Assembly: GCA_964035795.1 (NCBI GenBank)
Contig: OZ038321.1
Location: 9,514,294-9,578,293, forward strand
Direction: 5' to 3'
Length of the DNA: 64,000 nucleotides
Source of the DNA: Pterobdella sp. o SKG-2022
Taxonomy: Eukaryota; Annelida; Clitellata; Hirudinida; Piscicolidae
The notes beneath the pieces are model-generated. The model made no database searches, was not told where the DNA came from, and saw only the letters and a program-made list of their open reading frames with translations. How positions within the stretch are numbered: the stretch's first letter is position 1; the number at the start of each line of letters is the position of its first letter. Shown here piece by piece: positions 23,381 to 34,671 of the stretch. The translations under genes and the position numbers were made by a program.

Positions 23381-25395
23381 TGTGTGTTTACCATGGCAAC
23401 TTGCAGTCGGACTTTATGAGTATGAGTGCTTCAAGTGAAAATAATGTAAAACTATAATCGATAAATCAGGTTGCTTAAAGTTCAAATGTTCATTTTCAAT
23501 ACCAAAATGAAAGGTAAATATTGTTTTTCATGTACATTTCATCTTATAAATATTTTTCATTTTTTGGAACAAACTCTTTTCTATACACCCTTTTCATCAT
23601 TTCAATTTTTATAGAAATATCTGCAAAGTTCTTTGATTTGCATGTTCAATTTTTCAACGTCCTATTACTTCTAAAGGGTGAGATTTGTTTCAAATTAGAT
23701 TCAAAGTGTCGAAGCTTGCAGGGCTTTTTTCAAATATTTCACGTATACTTTTTTTAGAAGTTTATCGAAAAGCAATATAATTAAATTATTCTTAGTATGC
23801 CTAATCTTTACAAATTCTTCAGTGGTTTTGAAAAGTACGAAGAAGTGAGATCACATGAATATGCATATTTGAAGTTGTTTATAAATAATTTATAAACATT
23901 GGTTTTAAAATGGTGAGAAGCAAGACAGCCACCAGCCCCATCATGCGTTCTTCCTTCTGTCTCAGTTTTTAAACTTTTTGTTAAAAAATTGTTCTAAAAA
24001 GTTTTGTGTGTAAAATTTAGATCTGTTCTTTTTGAATAAAATCGATAAAAATCTCAAAGGGTCTGCCGCGAGAACCAGCAGTTAGGCCGTGAGTAAATTT
24101 CAGTGTTTTTTAAAAAGTCACCCCAACTTTTTGTGAAAAACAAGAGTGAACTTGTTGTGGTTTATTACATATAATGAATAAATAATAACTCTTAAAAGGC
24201 AATAAAATAAATTTTAGTTTACACACAAAACAAAAGTTTTATCATACAACAGACAAATGGATGCCCAAAATTAATATTCTTTACAAAATATTTTCAACTT
24301 TCAGCAGTTTTTTTCTCAATATAGTTAATTATCTAATGTTTTGTTATGCTCATTTTTCTTGGATTATCTTAAGTTTTAATAAAGGATTATAAATGAATAA
24401 CGGCTGTTTCTGTAATCCTAAAATGGTAAAAACTCGCGTTAAAAATGCATATAACTTTTCAAAGCTCATGAGAGCAAATTATCAAATGATTGTCTGCTTC
24501 CATCAAGTCATCGTGCTTTTTATGCGCCATCCTTCGATTAAATTGCCACATTTGGCATTGTTTCTGTCATCAATCGGCTGTGTTACAGCATAAAACGGCA
24601 TAGCGATTATAAAAAGCATTTGTTAATTGAAAAGCTTTGAGAGTCTGTTATGGTGTCGATATATATTTTTTTGTGCAGCACATGTTTATCAAAAAATGAA
24701 GCCGTTTTCAGTTTTCTATTTATTTGATTTTTGGGAAGCTATTCTACTTTATTATGAAGTTTGTCACTTACTAAGTATTTAAAATTTGGTTTATTACTGC
24801 TGTTCAGGAAAGATTCAACTTCAAATTTTAGTTTTCACAAATTTATGTATGTAATAATATTTGCTACACGTCATAAATCCTCGCAACAAACGCAGTTTTA
24901 AATATCTAGTAAAAATCTTCAATTTTATTCGATTTTGAAAAAATTTAATTTTAACTATTTTAGTTTAATATTTTATATTATATTTCAAATTCAATAGTTT
25001 TCTAAACAAAAATCTTCATTAATAACCTGTTTTCTATGTCATGAGTCACCGTGTAATAAGACATATAGCTGATAAAGATGCCCACATAATTGTATTATCT
25101 ATGCATTATATCGGCCTTAAGCGCATAAAACCTACGTTTATTATATACTGGTTCCATCTTATCATGAATATTAAATCCCCTCCACATCTCCTGAACAAAT
25201 TGACCAGTTGCTACTATGATATTTATCTAGTAAATAAATTTTGATGTAAATTAGCGATATTTCAGTTTTTTATGTATGTAGTTTTAATTTTTTTTTGATG
25301 ATTTTTTTTTTCAAATTGAATTTTTAAATGTATTATTTGAACTTTAATGAAATTACAAAAGATAAAATTTGAACATTTTGAAAATGGCTTTCAAC
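23381..25395. other. AT-rich intergenic DNA
   Basis: No gene, RNA or repeat recognised. Short open frames here have AT-driven codon content and no family resemblance. Confidence 0.5.
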
Positions 25396-25451
25396 TCGGG
25401 CAAGCCTGTCTGGCAACTCTTCTGCTTCCAATGCAGCTTCCCTCATAATCC
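25396..25451 (-). CDS. Candidate exon of unidentified gene
   Basis: On the minus strand an acceptor GATTGAG is followed by two bases completing a codon and then IMREAALEAEELPDRLAR, ending at a GTTGAA donor. The stretch is less AT-rich than its surroundings, charged, and helical in character. Its entry phase matches the exit phase of the candidate exon ending at 25676, joining to FFVVRGIMREAALEAEE. I do not recognise the protein. The donor is weak. Confidence 0.35.
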
Positions 25452-25675
25452 CTCAATCTTTATGCATCTTTTTCTTATCGATTACCTCATTGCTTTCATC
25501 ATATTGCACGCACTGTTCTTCAAAACAATAATTTTATATTTTATAATTCATAAAAAAATTTTGTAAACTTATATTTTATTTAAATTATTTCAATATATCG
25601 ATTTTATTATTTGAGTTTTCCGATATCATTTCTATTGCTTGTTTTTGCAAGCTCTCCACGTTTCAATAGTCTCAC

Positions 25676-25790
25676 CACGCACCACAAAAAAATCTTCAGT
25701 ATTATTTTGCTCAAAAATGTCATCAGTTATTAAGCCAATGACAATGATAATTTTTGAATAAAATCCAAAAAAACATGTTATATAAACAAA
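25676..25790 (-). CDS. Candidate upstream exon of the same unidentified gene
   Basis: Minus-strand frame containing ITDDIFEQNNTEDFFVVR, ending in phase 1 at a good GTGAGA donor (exon edge 25676). Upstream it stays open through a hydrophobic stretch (VYITCFFGFYSKIIIVIGLI) that could be a membrane segment, but I cannot place the acceptor. The upper coordinate is therefore approximate. Confidence 0.3.
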
Positions 25791-27629
25791 AACGAAAAAT
25801 CTAAAAACGATTAGAAAAGACAATATTAATACACCTCGGAGCTCCGTACTGCTCCATCCAATGGCGTGTTGCAGAGAGGATTCTCAACAATTTTAACTTC
25901 AATCTGAGTTCAAACTTAGTCGCATTGTTTTAGAAGTTAAATGGTACTGGGCTGAGTGTGCTTCAGCCAATATAATTGAGCATTAAGATTGTGATGCTTC
26001 AAAAATTACTTTCTATTGAATAAAGGTACAGTTAAATTTTTCATACAAGATCGATTTCCATTACATTATCATATTTTGCACTCCATCGAATATCGTTCAG
26101 CGGCTGATGAGGGCAAGCAAAACAATTAATCGGTGTGATTGTTATGTTAGAGGTACATCAACATACATACTGCTATCAAAAATAGCAGGAAAAATCGTCA
26201 CAATCACCAAACACGCCCTTATGAAAGGTTTTGTTGTAGATTTTTGAAAAACAATAATAGAAGCTTTTAAGCAATAAATTAAATAAAAAAATTACTTTTA
26301 GTGTTATGAAAAAGCTGTGTCTGAAATTTATACATGTTAATATCATGGTTATTGCTGCGGTCCTTTTCACGCTGAGTCTTTATTATTTTCGGCTAAGAAA
26401 AATGAATAAAAATTTTTTTTAAAGAAATATGAAATTTTGTGTTAATGCATACCTCTAAGAAATCACTTTAAAGCAATCATGCAGTTGTGGATACGATTTG
26501 ATAAATGAAATAATAACTACCTACGTTCTCAATATTTTTTAATTCTATATATTTTGAAAAAATTGTGATATTAATCATATTAAACATCCAAATGTTTTGG
26601 AAAAAAGCTCAATAAAATCACAAAGTGATGAATGACTTGAAATTAAAAATTAAAACATTCTCAAGCAAAAAAATTTTTTTAATAAAAATTTTATATAGTT
26701 TTGGGGTTAATCATACACAAAGATAACAAATGTAGAAGATTATTTCTATATTAATTAGATAAAAAAAATAGTGACATTAGCGTGTACATGGCCTGTTTGC
26801 TCAGCTTATAGAGAATACGAGGCAAATTAATCATTGCTACAGCGTTATGTCTCCTTGGGGTTAGGCCTGTGCCATCTTAGGTTGGAACATATTCAAGTTC
26901 ACATGTTGTTTTCAAGACAAAATTCAAACCTTATCAAAATGATTTCGAAAAAACGAAGTTTTTCAAAAATCTTTCAGATTAACTTTGAAAAACGAAACAA
27001 GCATTGAAGGTTGAAAACACATGGTTGGAATCATTTAAAAAGTGTACAAGTGAAGGATCAATGCAAGGAATAAATAAGATCACAAGTGAAATGATTCGAT
27101 TATATAAAGGCTTACGTTCTTAAACGGTGCTTGCAACAAGCAACCAAATAATTCATGCAAAAATGGACTTTAGTTGTCTGGAATGACCTATTTTCATTAC
27201 TTATGCAAAAGTTAACGTGTAGATTTGAGAAATTTTTTTCTTACATGTTTTAACATTTTCAATATTTTAATAATGCACAGAGATGGGCTGAAGCACACCA
27301 GATAACTACAACGAGTGACATCCCTACTAACATGTACCAAAACATGCATCCATACAAACAATCGTTGCGAGAACTTATACAAAGTCGACTCACAAACACA
27401 GGCGCACACACGATTGTTTGCTGAGCCTTCGAACACAAGACTGCGCTAAAATACGTAAAGAATAAAACAAATAACTGTTCAAAGTGACTAATTTTAAAAA
27501 AGTCTCAGTGAAATAAAATAAACACAAAAAGGAAATTTCTGTTTTTGGAACTCAACTTTTTTTCAGATTTAATAAGAAAATCTTTTTCAGCTTGTTTTTC
27601 ATGTTTATAAATATCCTTCAAAAACAAAA

Positions 27630-27632
<3 letters not shown>
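25791..27632. other. AT-rich intergenic DNA
   Basis: No gene or known repeat seen. Two less AT-rich patches (25830-25900 and 26810-26890) have no convincing frame. Confidence 0.45.

Positions 27633-27715
<83 letters not shown>
27633..27715 (+). repeat. (AC)n microsatellite
   Basis: Uninterrupted AC dinucleotides over about 83 bases, next to the LINE tail that follows. Confidence 0.98.
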
Positions 27716-27716
<1 letters not shown>

Positions 27717-27719
<3 letters not shown>

Positions 27720-28372
27720 GAACTTGGAAGTGCGTTATCCACTTGACAGTAGGTGCACTGAAGATTGATTTCTGGAACATTTCTTCACGTGGTTATGAAG
27801 TCCTTGTTTTTTGAAAACGTTATTGCAATTCGGGCAATGTTGTAATGATGGTGCTTTGTGGACTTGGCGAATGTGGTTTGTCAGACCTGCCTTGTTGACC
27901 GCTATTTTGTTGCAACCTGGATGCTGGCATTGGAATGGAGAGCTTTTGGAGTGAACATCAAAAATATTTTTTTTCAAATCTTTTTTTGATTGCTCGTTTC
28001 TTTCAGCTTCTTCATTTATTTTTTGCGATAGCGATTTGATATTTTTGCGCCAATCGTTTCTGTTGCCAGCTTCTGCTTTCCAGGTGTCAATAATGTTTAG
28101 CTTTTTTAGGTCTGTATATATTAGGTCATGCCATCTCTTCTTTTGACCACCTTGAGACCGTGAACCTTCAGCAATTTTGCTCACCATTAATTTCTTCTGG
28201 AGCCTTGAATTTTCCATTCTTTCCAAGTGCCCAAGCCACTGGAGTCTTCTTCGTTGAATCATCACGTCAACTCGCTCTATTTTTGAATTACATCGTAGTT
28301 GGGTGTTTCTCAGTTTGTCCCAAAGAGAAGTCCCCGTGATGATTCTCAGACACCTGTTTGTGAATACTTGGA

Positions 28373-28375
<3 letters not shown>
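27717..28375 (-). mobile_element. LINE C-terminal fragment with C2H2-type fingers
   Basis: On the minus strand the translation runs FTNRCLRIITGTSLWD, RRLQWLGHLERME and KKRWHDLI (typical post-RT region of APE-type LINEs), then ends with CQHPGCNKIAVNKAGLTNH and CPNCNNVFKKQGLHNHVKKC, i.e. a C-x4-C...H-x4-H finger followed by a C-x2-C...H-x4-C finger. The frame is open over the whole piece. It is cut at both ends by CA arrays, so endonuclease and RT are absent. Confidence 0.82.

Positions 28376-28446
<71 letters not shown>
28374..28446 (+). repeat. (AC)n microsatellite
   Basis: A second uninterrupted AC array in the same orientation as the one at 27633, bordering the other end of the LINE fragment. 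Confidence 0.98.
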
Positions 28447-28448
<2 letters not shown>

Positions 28449-28571
28449 TTGTAAAATCCGGATAAAGAATTGGATTATTTTTTCATTATTATGTTGTCGG
28501 CTCTGACCAAAAGAAGAATATGGTATCTTTGGGTTTGATGTCTGACATCGTTTAACACTACACTTACGACG

Positions 28572-28594
28572 GCAGTAGTAGCAGCACCAGCAGC

Positions 28595-28687
<93 letters not shown>

Positions 28688-28688
28688 T

Positions 28689-28771
<83 letters not shown>

Positions 28772-28802
28772 TGTAGTAGTAGTAGTAGTAGTAGTAGTAG
28801 TT

Positions 28803-28861
<59 letters not shown>

Positions 28862-28862
28862 T
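28572..28862 (+). repeat. (TAG)n trinucleotide array
   Basis: About 290 bases of TAG with a few TTG interruptions near 28687, 28770, 28800 and 28860, and GCA variants at the left end. The long poly-Thr and poly-Leu open frames over it are artefacts. Confidence 0.97.
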
Positions 28863-30480
28863 GCAACCATGGACTGAGGTTGATGACCCAATCTATTGTC
28901 TGCCCTTTTATCTTTACAACTTGCAAAGTTAAATCCTTATCTGCTTCATTTATGTTTTCTCCCACTTTAAAGGAGTTCATTGAAAAGTTTTCCAATTTTT
29001 TACATGGGAAAAGCAACTGTCCATTGCGTTTCAGTTTGCGGCTTCCAAACCTTTTGGCATACCCTTTCAACGTACATCAACCATAATTTTGAGCGGCTGC
29101 GTCCTATGGCTAACTGCAGTCTTCTATCAGATTTGCGCAGAATTTTCGTAAACGCTTGTTATTACGTAAATCACTCTAGTTTTGATTCGTTTAAGCTGAA
29201 AATTTTCTTTCGAAGTTTGTCCCGTAATCATTTGGACTGCTTTTTTGACCTATTTTTTTTCCTTTTCTGCTAGAGCTTCAATGAAGCCAGACAGCTCCGA
29301 CATATTCTGATTGCCCGGTCTTTGTGGCTCTTAAAGCTTCTTTGTTATACTCCCAATCTTTTGTGTTTAGTATTCTGATTGATCTAGCCTGCTCCTTGAC
29401 GTTTTGCCAAATTAAAGTATGTGGTCAAATTGCCTACCATATAAATACCTAAAAATTCATGGTTTGCATTTTAAGGGATCTTGTTGCCGTTTATTAACGC
29501 CTCCGAAAGCCATTTTTCCAAATTTACTGGATGAGAAGATGCATTACGATTTTGTTTCAAATGAAATCATTTTCCCACAATCACCATTTTTTACAGTATT
29601 ATCGACTGATGTTTGTAGTTTTTTCTGCCTGCTTGAAATTTTGTAATTACCCACACGGCTATTTCGTCACCAAAAATATTTGTCCAAGTTCGCTCATACC
29701 CTGTTTTCGTCTCAATATAAAAAGAATTAACATCCGAGATGAGATCGATTTTTGCTTATTTCTTTATAACCATCTCATCTCTTTCAACTTCATGAAAAAA
29801 AACCTTTTTCCTTCAATACATAAGCCATGGTTAATCTATTCTACCGCATTTATTGAGTTTCCTTTTTAGAAAAATTCATTCAAGCTTTAACACATGTTTT
29901 CTTTTTTTAAAAAGATTTTTTAAATCCATATTTTTGTTTCTGTTTCAAAAAGCTGACAGACTTTTGTTAACATGTAAGAGAGTTGGGTTTTTGGAGGTGG
30001 GCGTACGGCTTTTTTCTCTGTGTTGTAACATTACTTGTGTCGCTTTCAGTTAAATCCCTAAATTTCTTTTTTATACCTCTTTTTTTGTGCTTTGATAACT
30101 TTTTTTTTAAAAGTCGCATTTTATTTCTTCGTCAGTTTTTTGACTTACTACTCTGGTTTCATAGAATTTTGAGCTTATGTACTTTTCGCCAACATTAAAA
30201 TAGCTGAGCACAAGTTTTTTTCGATATTTTTAAAAGCTTTTATCATTTCTCCGGTTTAACCTCATAATAATATTCTTTGTTAGGGCTGTAAACTCGGCTA
30301 AACTACCTTTTTATCGGAGCTTTTTTAGGTTTCTGTTTGGTGATACTAATTATAATAGTTCGACAAAAAATACAGTCTTTATGCCTTTATTAGCGTTCCG
30401 TGAATAACAAACCATCGTTAATTGCCACACCTGAATACGAAATGAAACCCATTGAAGGACCACGTCAAGTAGATTGTGTA
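28863..30480. other. T-rich region, possible decayed coding relic
   Basis: The plus strand is T-rich, so many chance open frames occur. On the minus strand 29070-28870 reads RFGSRKLKRNGQLLFPC and DLTLQVVKIKGQTIDWVINL before the TAG array, and less AT-rich frames continue to about 29400 with stops. This could be an old element, but I cannot assign it. Confidence 0.3.
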
Positions 30481-30496
30481 TGTAGGTTGGTGGCCA
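30468..30496 (+). repeat. Inverted repeat flanking the Jockey-like LINE, left arm
   Basis: TAGATTGTGTATGTAGG then TTGGTGGCCAA. The reverse complement occurs at 31689-31718 on the other side of the LINE. Confidence 0.8.
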
Positions 30497-30499
30497 AGA

Positions 30500-31690
30500 A
30501 CCATGTTTTTTTTTACCCCGAGCACCCAGTCTTGTTGGGTGCTCCTCATGTCCCCATCAAGACCGTCCAGTGGTCGAGAAGCTCAGCCGCTCTCGCGGGG
30601 TCAGTCCACAGACTCTCGGGGCCCAGTGTGGTACTTATTTTGGGGCAGATGAAGAGGTGAGGGTTGTCGTTTGGCAGAGTGGGCAAGAAGGTGAGGGATG
30701 AGATGAGGGTGAGATTTTGTTGAGGTATGAGAGGATGAAAGGTGATTTGTTTGATCTGAGTTGGGCGAGAGTGTGGCGAGTGTGGTGGTCTAGGGTGGTT
30801 TCCAATTCATGAATAGGTGGGGGTTGCTTGCTGAGGATTTTGTTGTGAGTGGATGATATTTAGTCGTGTACTATTTTTGTGTGTATTGTTTTCATGTTGT
30901 CTTTTATTTGTGTGTGAGAGGTGGTCTGGGTGGACGAGGGTATGTTTAGGGTGTAGTTGATGTTGTTGTTGAATTTGGATGTTTTTTGTATCTGGGGTGA
31001 GCTTCTTGTGTGGTGAGTGGGTGTAGGGGATGAATGGAATGGGAGGCTTTTGGTCTCTGGGTGGAGGTGTTGGGTGTTGGTGTCTAGGGTGCAGCCAGGG
31101 ATTGTTCTCAAGGTTGCGTTTTGGATTTTTTGGAGTTTGTTGAGGGAGGTGGAGGACATGATGGGTGACCAGATGGTGTTGGTGTATTCGATGATGGGAA
31201 GGAGTAATGTTTTGTATGTGGTGATGAGCGTTTTTTTGCTTTTTCCCCAGGGTGTTGATGTGAGAAGTTTTAGGAGATTGAGTGTTATTTTTGCTTTAGT
31301 GATGGTGTTGTCTGTGTAGGTGGAGTATTTTAGTTTGGGGTCAAAAGTTAAGCCAATGATGGTAGGGTTGGAGGTGGTGGGTATGGGAGTGTTGTTGATG
31401 TGGATGTTCAGGTGTTTGTTATATTCTGATGGGTCTGGAGTCATGAGAGTTGATGTGGTTTTGGTAGGGTTGATTTGTAGGTTGTTATTGTGAGCCCATG
31501 TGTGTATTTCATTGAGGTATGGGAGAAGGTTCTGGGTGGCTGTGTTGGTGTTAGGGGGGGATGATGTTATGGTGATGTCGTCTGCGTAGGTGATGAGGTT
31601 GAGTGAGCTGATTTTGGGAAGTGGTATGTCTGAAAGGTATATGTTGAAGAGAGTGGGTGATAGGACGCCTCCTTGGGGGACACGTCTAGT
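30500..31690 (-). mobile_element. Jockey/CR1-like LINE, 5'-truncated RT
   Basis: Minus-strand frame 31711-30860 with RRVPQGGVLSPTLFN (motif B), LITYADDITITS (motif C), TIIGLTFDPKLKYSTY and YKTLLLPIIEYTNTIWSP, then a noncoding 3' part ending in a run of A next to GGGTGCTCGGGGT near 30515-30545. The coding strand is very poor in G and rich in Thr, Asn and Pro codons, unlike the neighbouring LINEs. The RT begins abruptly before motif B, so it is a truncated copy. It is flanked by an inverted pair of about 28 bases (30468-30496 and 31689-31718). Confidence 0.85.
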
Positions 31691-31718
31691 TGGCCACCAA
31701 CCTACATACACAATCTAC
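31689..31718 (-). repeat. Inverted repeat flanking the Jockey-like LINE, right arm
   Basis: TTGGCCACCAACCTACATAC then ACAATCTAC, the reverse complement of the left arm at 30468-30496. Confidence 0.8.
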
Positions 31719-31999
31719 ACGTTTTTTAATTCAACGTCTAGCTTTCTGCCCATCAGACCTTTTCTTTATGTTCATCATAAGTAAAATTTTTATGCATTCT
31801 TTGATTTTCAATAAGAAATAAATGATTAAGCCAACTTTGACTTCTAAAGAATGAGAGCCAGCAAGGCCGACTACGTTAGTGTTTTTTTATTCAGCAATTA
31901 GATACTATTGTGTTCTCATGAACTTATCAAAATATTGCTGCTGAAATAAAGAAGGATCTTGAAAAAAAAATTTGTAATCAGTCTTGACCCAATACCTTA

Positions 32000-32520
32000 C
32001 TTTTGGTAAATTATTTTTGTTTTTATGTCAAGCTTTTCCTTGAGCGACAAGGTTTATGAGTATCCTTCATCAAGAGCTAAATACCTCAAAAAATTGTTTC
32101 TGTATCTTTTTTATTGGCTCATTAATTCTAATTATGCATTCACCCAACTAAGCTCTTTTTTTATATCTTTTATTTGGTTTTCTAGCCGACGTTTCCACCA
32201 GGGTTCTTTCTTGATTCCTGTTTTACCAATTTTAACTCCCACCATTTCAGTCACTAGAACTGCTCCGCAATGTATCACATCATTAGTTTTGGTAATGTTT
32301 TTCAACTTTATTTTGCCAAGTATATTTTCTTTTTTCTTCACGGCTGCATAGAGTTTTGTTTTATCAATATCACTCATTGATGGCAATATTGATGTATTAT
32401 TCTTATTTATTTCCTTCAAAAGGTTCAAAAAAATTATTTTTTCGTCTTCGGCTTTCATTTTAAAAGAATCCTTCTCATTAGGCACCTCATCACCAAACCT
32501 ATCAACTCCATTTCTTTCAC
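32000..32520 (-). mobile_element. LINE fragment, region upstream of RT core
   Basis: Minus-strand frame with NDVIHCGAVLVTEMVGVK and EPWWKRRLENQIKDIKKEL, followed at lower coordinates by a YRNNFLRYL / LKEKLDIKTK segment with stops. This is the segment before the RT core in one group of APE-type LINEs. No RT motifs follow, so it is a fragment. Confidence 0.6.
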
Positions 32521-32764
32521 ATCCTCTCCTCTATAAGCACTGACGATTTAGCTTCACAACACAATTTCAACTCTAAGTTCTAATTCGTAAAACTATTGAT
32601 TTTTTTATTATTTGGTTTTTTTGATTAATCAAACTCTGCTGACTAACAGCGAACATGTTCATTTTCTCCCAGAGATTATGCATTCTCTTTCCGTACACGA
32701 AGCAACTTAGTTCGCTGCTAAAGTAGCACTAAGTTACAATCCTGTTGTCTGGTATTTTTCATTT

Positions 32765-33760
32765 TGGTTTTAGTTTCTCAGGAGTAACAGTTTTACGACC
32801 GAGCTCATGCTGCTGGGCCATGAGACACCTGCGGGCATGAGGCTGTCACCATTGGTTCCAGTCTCATTGACGCTGTTATCCGTATCTTTTTTATTCTGAA
32901 CGACGCGTGCTTGTTCTCGAAACGTCATGGCGCTTTTTAACAGATTTATATGATCTTTTAAAAGCGAAAATATATATTCATTCTTCAAGAAAGGTTGAAT
33001 GTTTCTATTCAATTTTCTCGTATTCCATTTGATCGAAAATAGTATTTTTTGTTTTTGTTGCATTTTTCCACTCCTCTCTGTTTTGCGCACAGGTTTTGGC
33101 CTCTTCTAAAGTAATGAAATTCATTTTTTTTTCAGTGCTTCTATTATGACAGTAACTATGTTTTTACTCGGCCTTCCCATTTTTATCTGACCTTCAAAAG
33201 CGTTTGTAAGCTCTTTAGCCATTGATAAATTTGGACGTCTGAGTATGTGGCCAAGATAACTCCAGCTTCTTTTTTCAATGATATCTTTCAATTCTTCGAG
33301 TTTGCTTTGTTCCATAAGTTTTTTGCTTGTTATATTGTTAGGATAAAATATTCGCAAAGCTTTTCCTAAGCATTTTCTTTCAAAAGCTTCAATCTTCATG
33401 AGATCTGCTTCTGCTGGACTTTATGTTTGACAGTTGCAGAGAAGAACAGGTCTGATGTAAATGAGGTATATTTTCAATCTATTTTTCAGTTTAATTTTTT
33501 AATGTCAAAAATTTATGGTTTTTTATTGCAATTACATTTGCTTTTTTCATTCTGTCTTTTATTTTTCATTGTGTCTTTAATATAGTGTCAAGTATTTTTG
33601 TGTTTTCTAAATTGTTTGTTTGTAGTATTTCTGTTTTTTTAAGATGTATTTTCAAGTTGAATTTGAGATAAACATTTGTGATAGCCTTTTGTATTTTTTG
33701 AATCTGAAGATAAATATTTTATTCACGTTTATAATATTTTTTCAGTAACTTTTGATCAAT
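32765..33760 (-). mobile_element. LINE fragment, late RT and C-terminal region
   Basis: On the minus strand a decayed late RT (near 33700: FNLKIHLKKTEIL), then KIEAFERKCLGKALRI and RSWSYLGHILRRPNLSMAKE (33399-33121), then LEEAKTCAQNREEW and a 3' part to about 32765. Stops occur in the early part. It may belong to the same family as the fragment at 32000-32520, but their order shows two separate pieces. Confidence 0.7.
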
Positions 33761-34551
33761 TAACAAAGACAATTGAAAAATGAAAAACTAGTTTTATTAA
33801 ATGCATCAAAATTGGAGATGTATATTTGAAGGCGTGGAGTCATACGCTCGTGTATTCCCAAGCAATAACGTATTTAGACTGAGCTATTGGCTTGAAAACA
33901 CACGCAAACATAACTCCCACAAACTCTTGTCGTCATGCAGGCAAGGCCTCACGATAATGTTGCAAGCATTGAATCTTATAATTTTTTTTGGATGAGTAGA
34001 ACTAAGTCTTAAATAATTGAAAGTTTTTGTCGGGATGTCTCACTACCACAAACATTATTCTTGATGTGGCAATAAAGAAGAATTTTGTGAGACTCGATCT
34101 TGTCTCCCTCTCAAATTGAACTTTACGCCCAGTGAAAACTGAAAAATGTGAAAAAAGATTTATTGACTTTGACACAAAATTATTTTTGAAAACTGAAGAA
34201 AATATTTTAATGAGAAAATTTGTTAATTTATAGTGAAATTGTCAGCTTTTTAAAATGCAAACAAAGTTATTTTTATTGGGTTAAAATTTTACCAATGAAG
34301 TTTGAAATTCGAAAATATATTTTTTCTGCAAAAATTTTACAAAATTTCTAGTACTAGAAGAAGCATAACAAAAACATGTTTGCACAAATAAAATGGCACT
34401 CACAAACAGAACAACTGGCCATATACATAAAAGATTTTTACTTGCACCGAAGATAAAAACACACATGGAAAATATGCAGCGGCATTGAAATCTCATAAAC
34501 TTTTCATAAACTTGCATTAATGTTCTTATTTCCTAACAAACCCAACAGAAA
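33761..34551. other. AT-rich intergenic DNA
   Basis: Nothing recognised. The open frame at 33801-33995 has no motif and no splice context. Confidence 0.45.
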
Positions 34552-34671
34552 TCATTGCTCGTTTTGAACCAGTAAATTTTTCAAAAATACAAGAGGATCC
34601 AATCTTGCGGATGCAGCAGCCCCACAAGCATCCACAGCCACCATCTCTTCACTTGAGCCACATGCCTCACA
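34552..34671 (-). CDS. Candidate terminal exon, minus strand
   Basis: A less AT-rich island of exactly 40 codons in phase 0, from a CTTCGAG acceptor to a TGA stop: CEACGSSEEMVAVDACGAA, then SARLDPLVFLKNLLVQNEQ. Both its entry phase and strand would fit as the last exon of the REEP gene upstream, but the sequence resembles no REEP tail I know. It could equally end another gene. The other strand is also open here. Confidence 0.4.
   Translation of the reverse strand, partial: CEACGSSEEMVAVDACGAAASARLDPLVFLKNLLVQNEQ

Noticed and set aside
27212..27436. 74-codon minus-strand frame
   Set aside because: Cys/Val/His-rich chance translation of CA-rich DNA; no homologous pattern.
28475..29070. Poly-Thr and poly-Leu open frames
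   Set aside because: Artefacts of the TAG array on the minus strand.
33801..33995. 64-codon plus-strand frame
   Set aside because: No motif, no splice context; expected by chance at this density.
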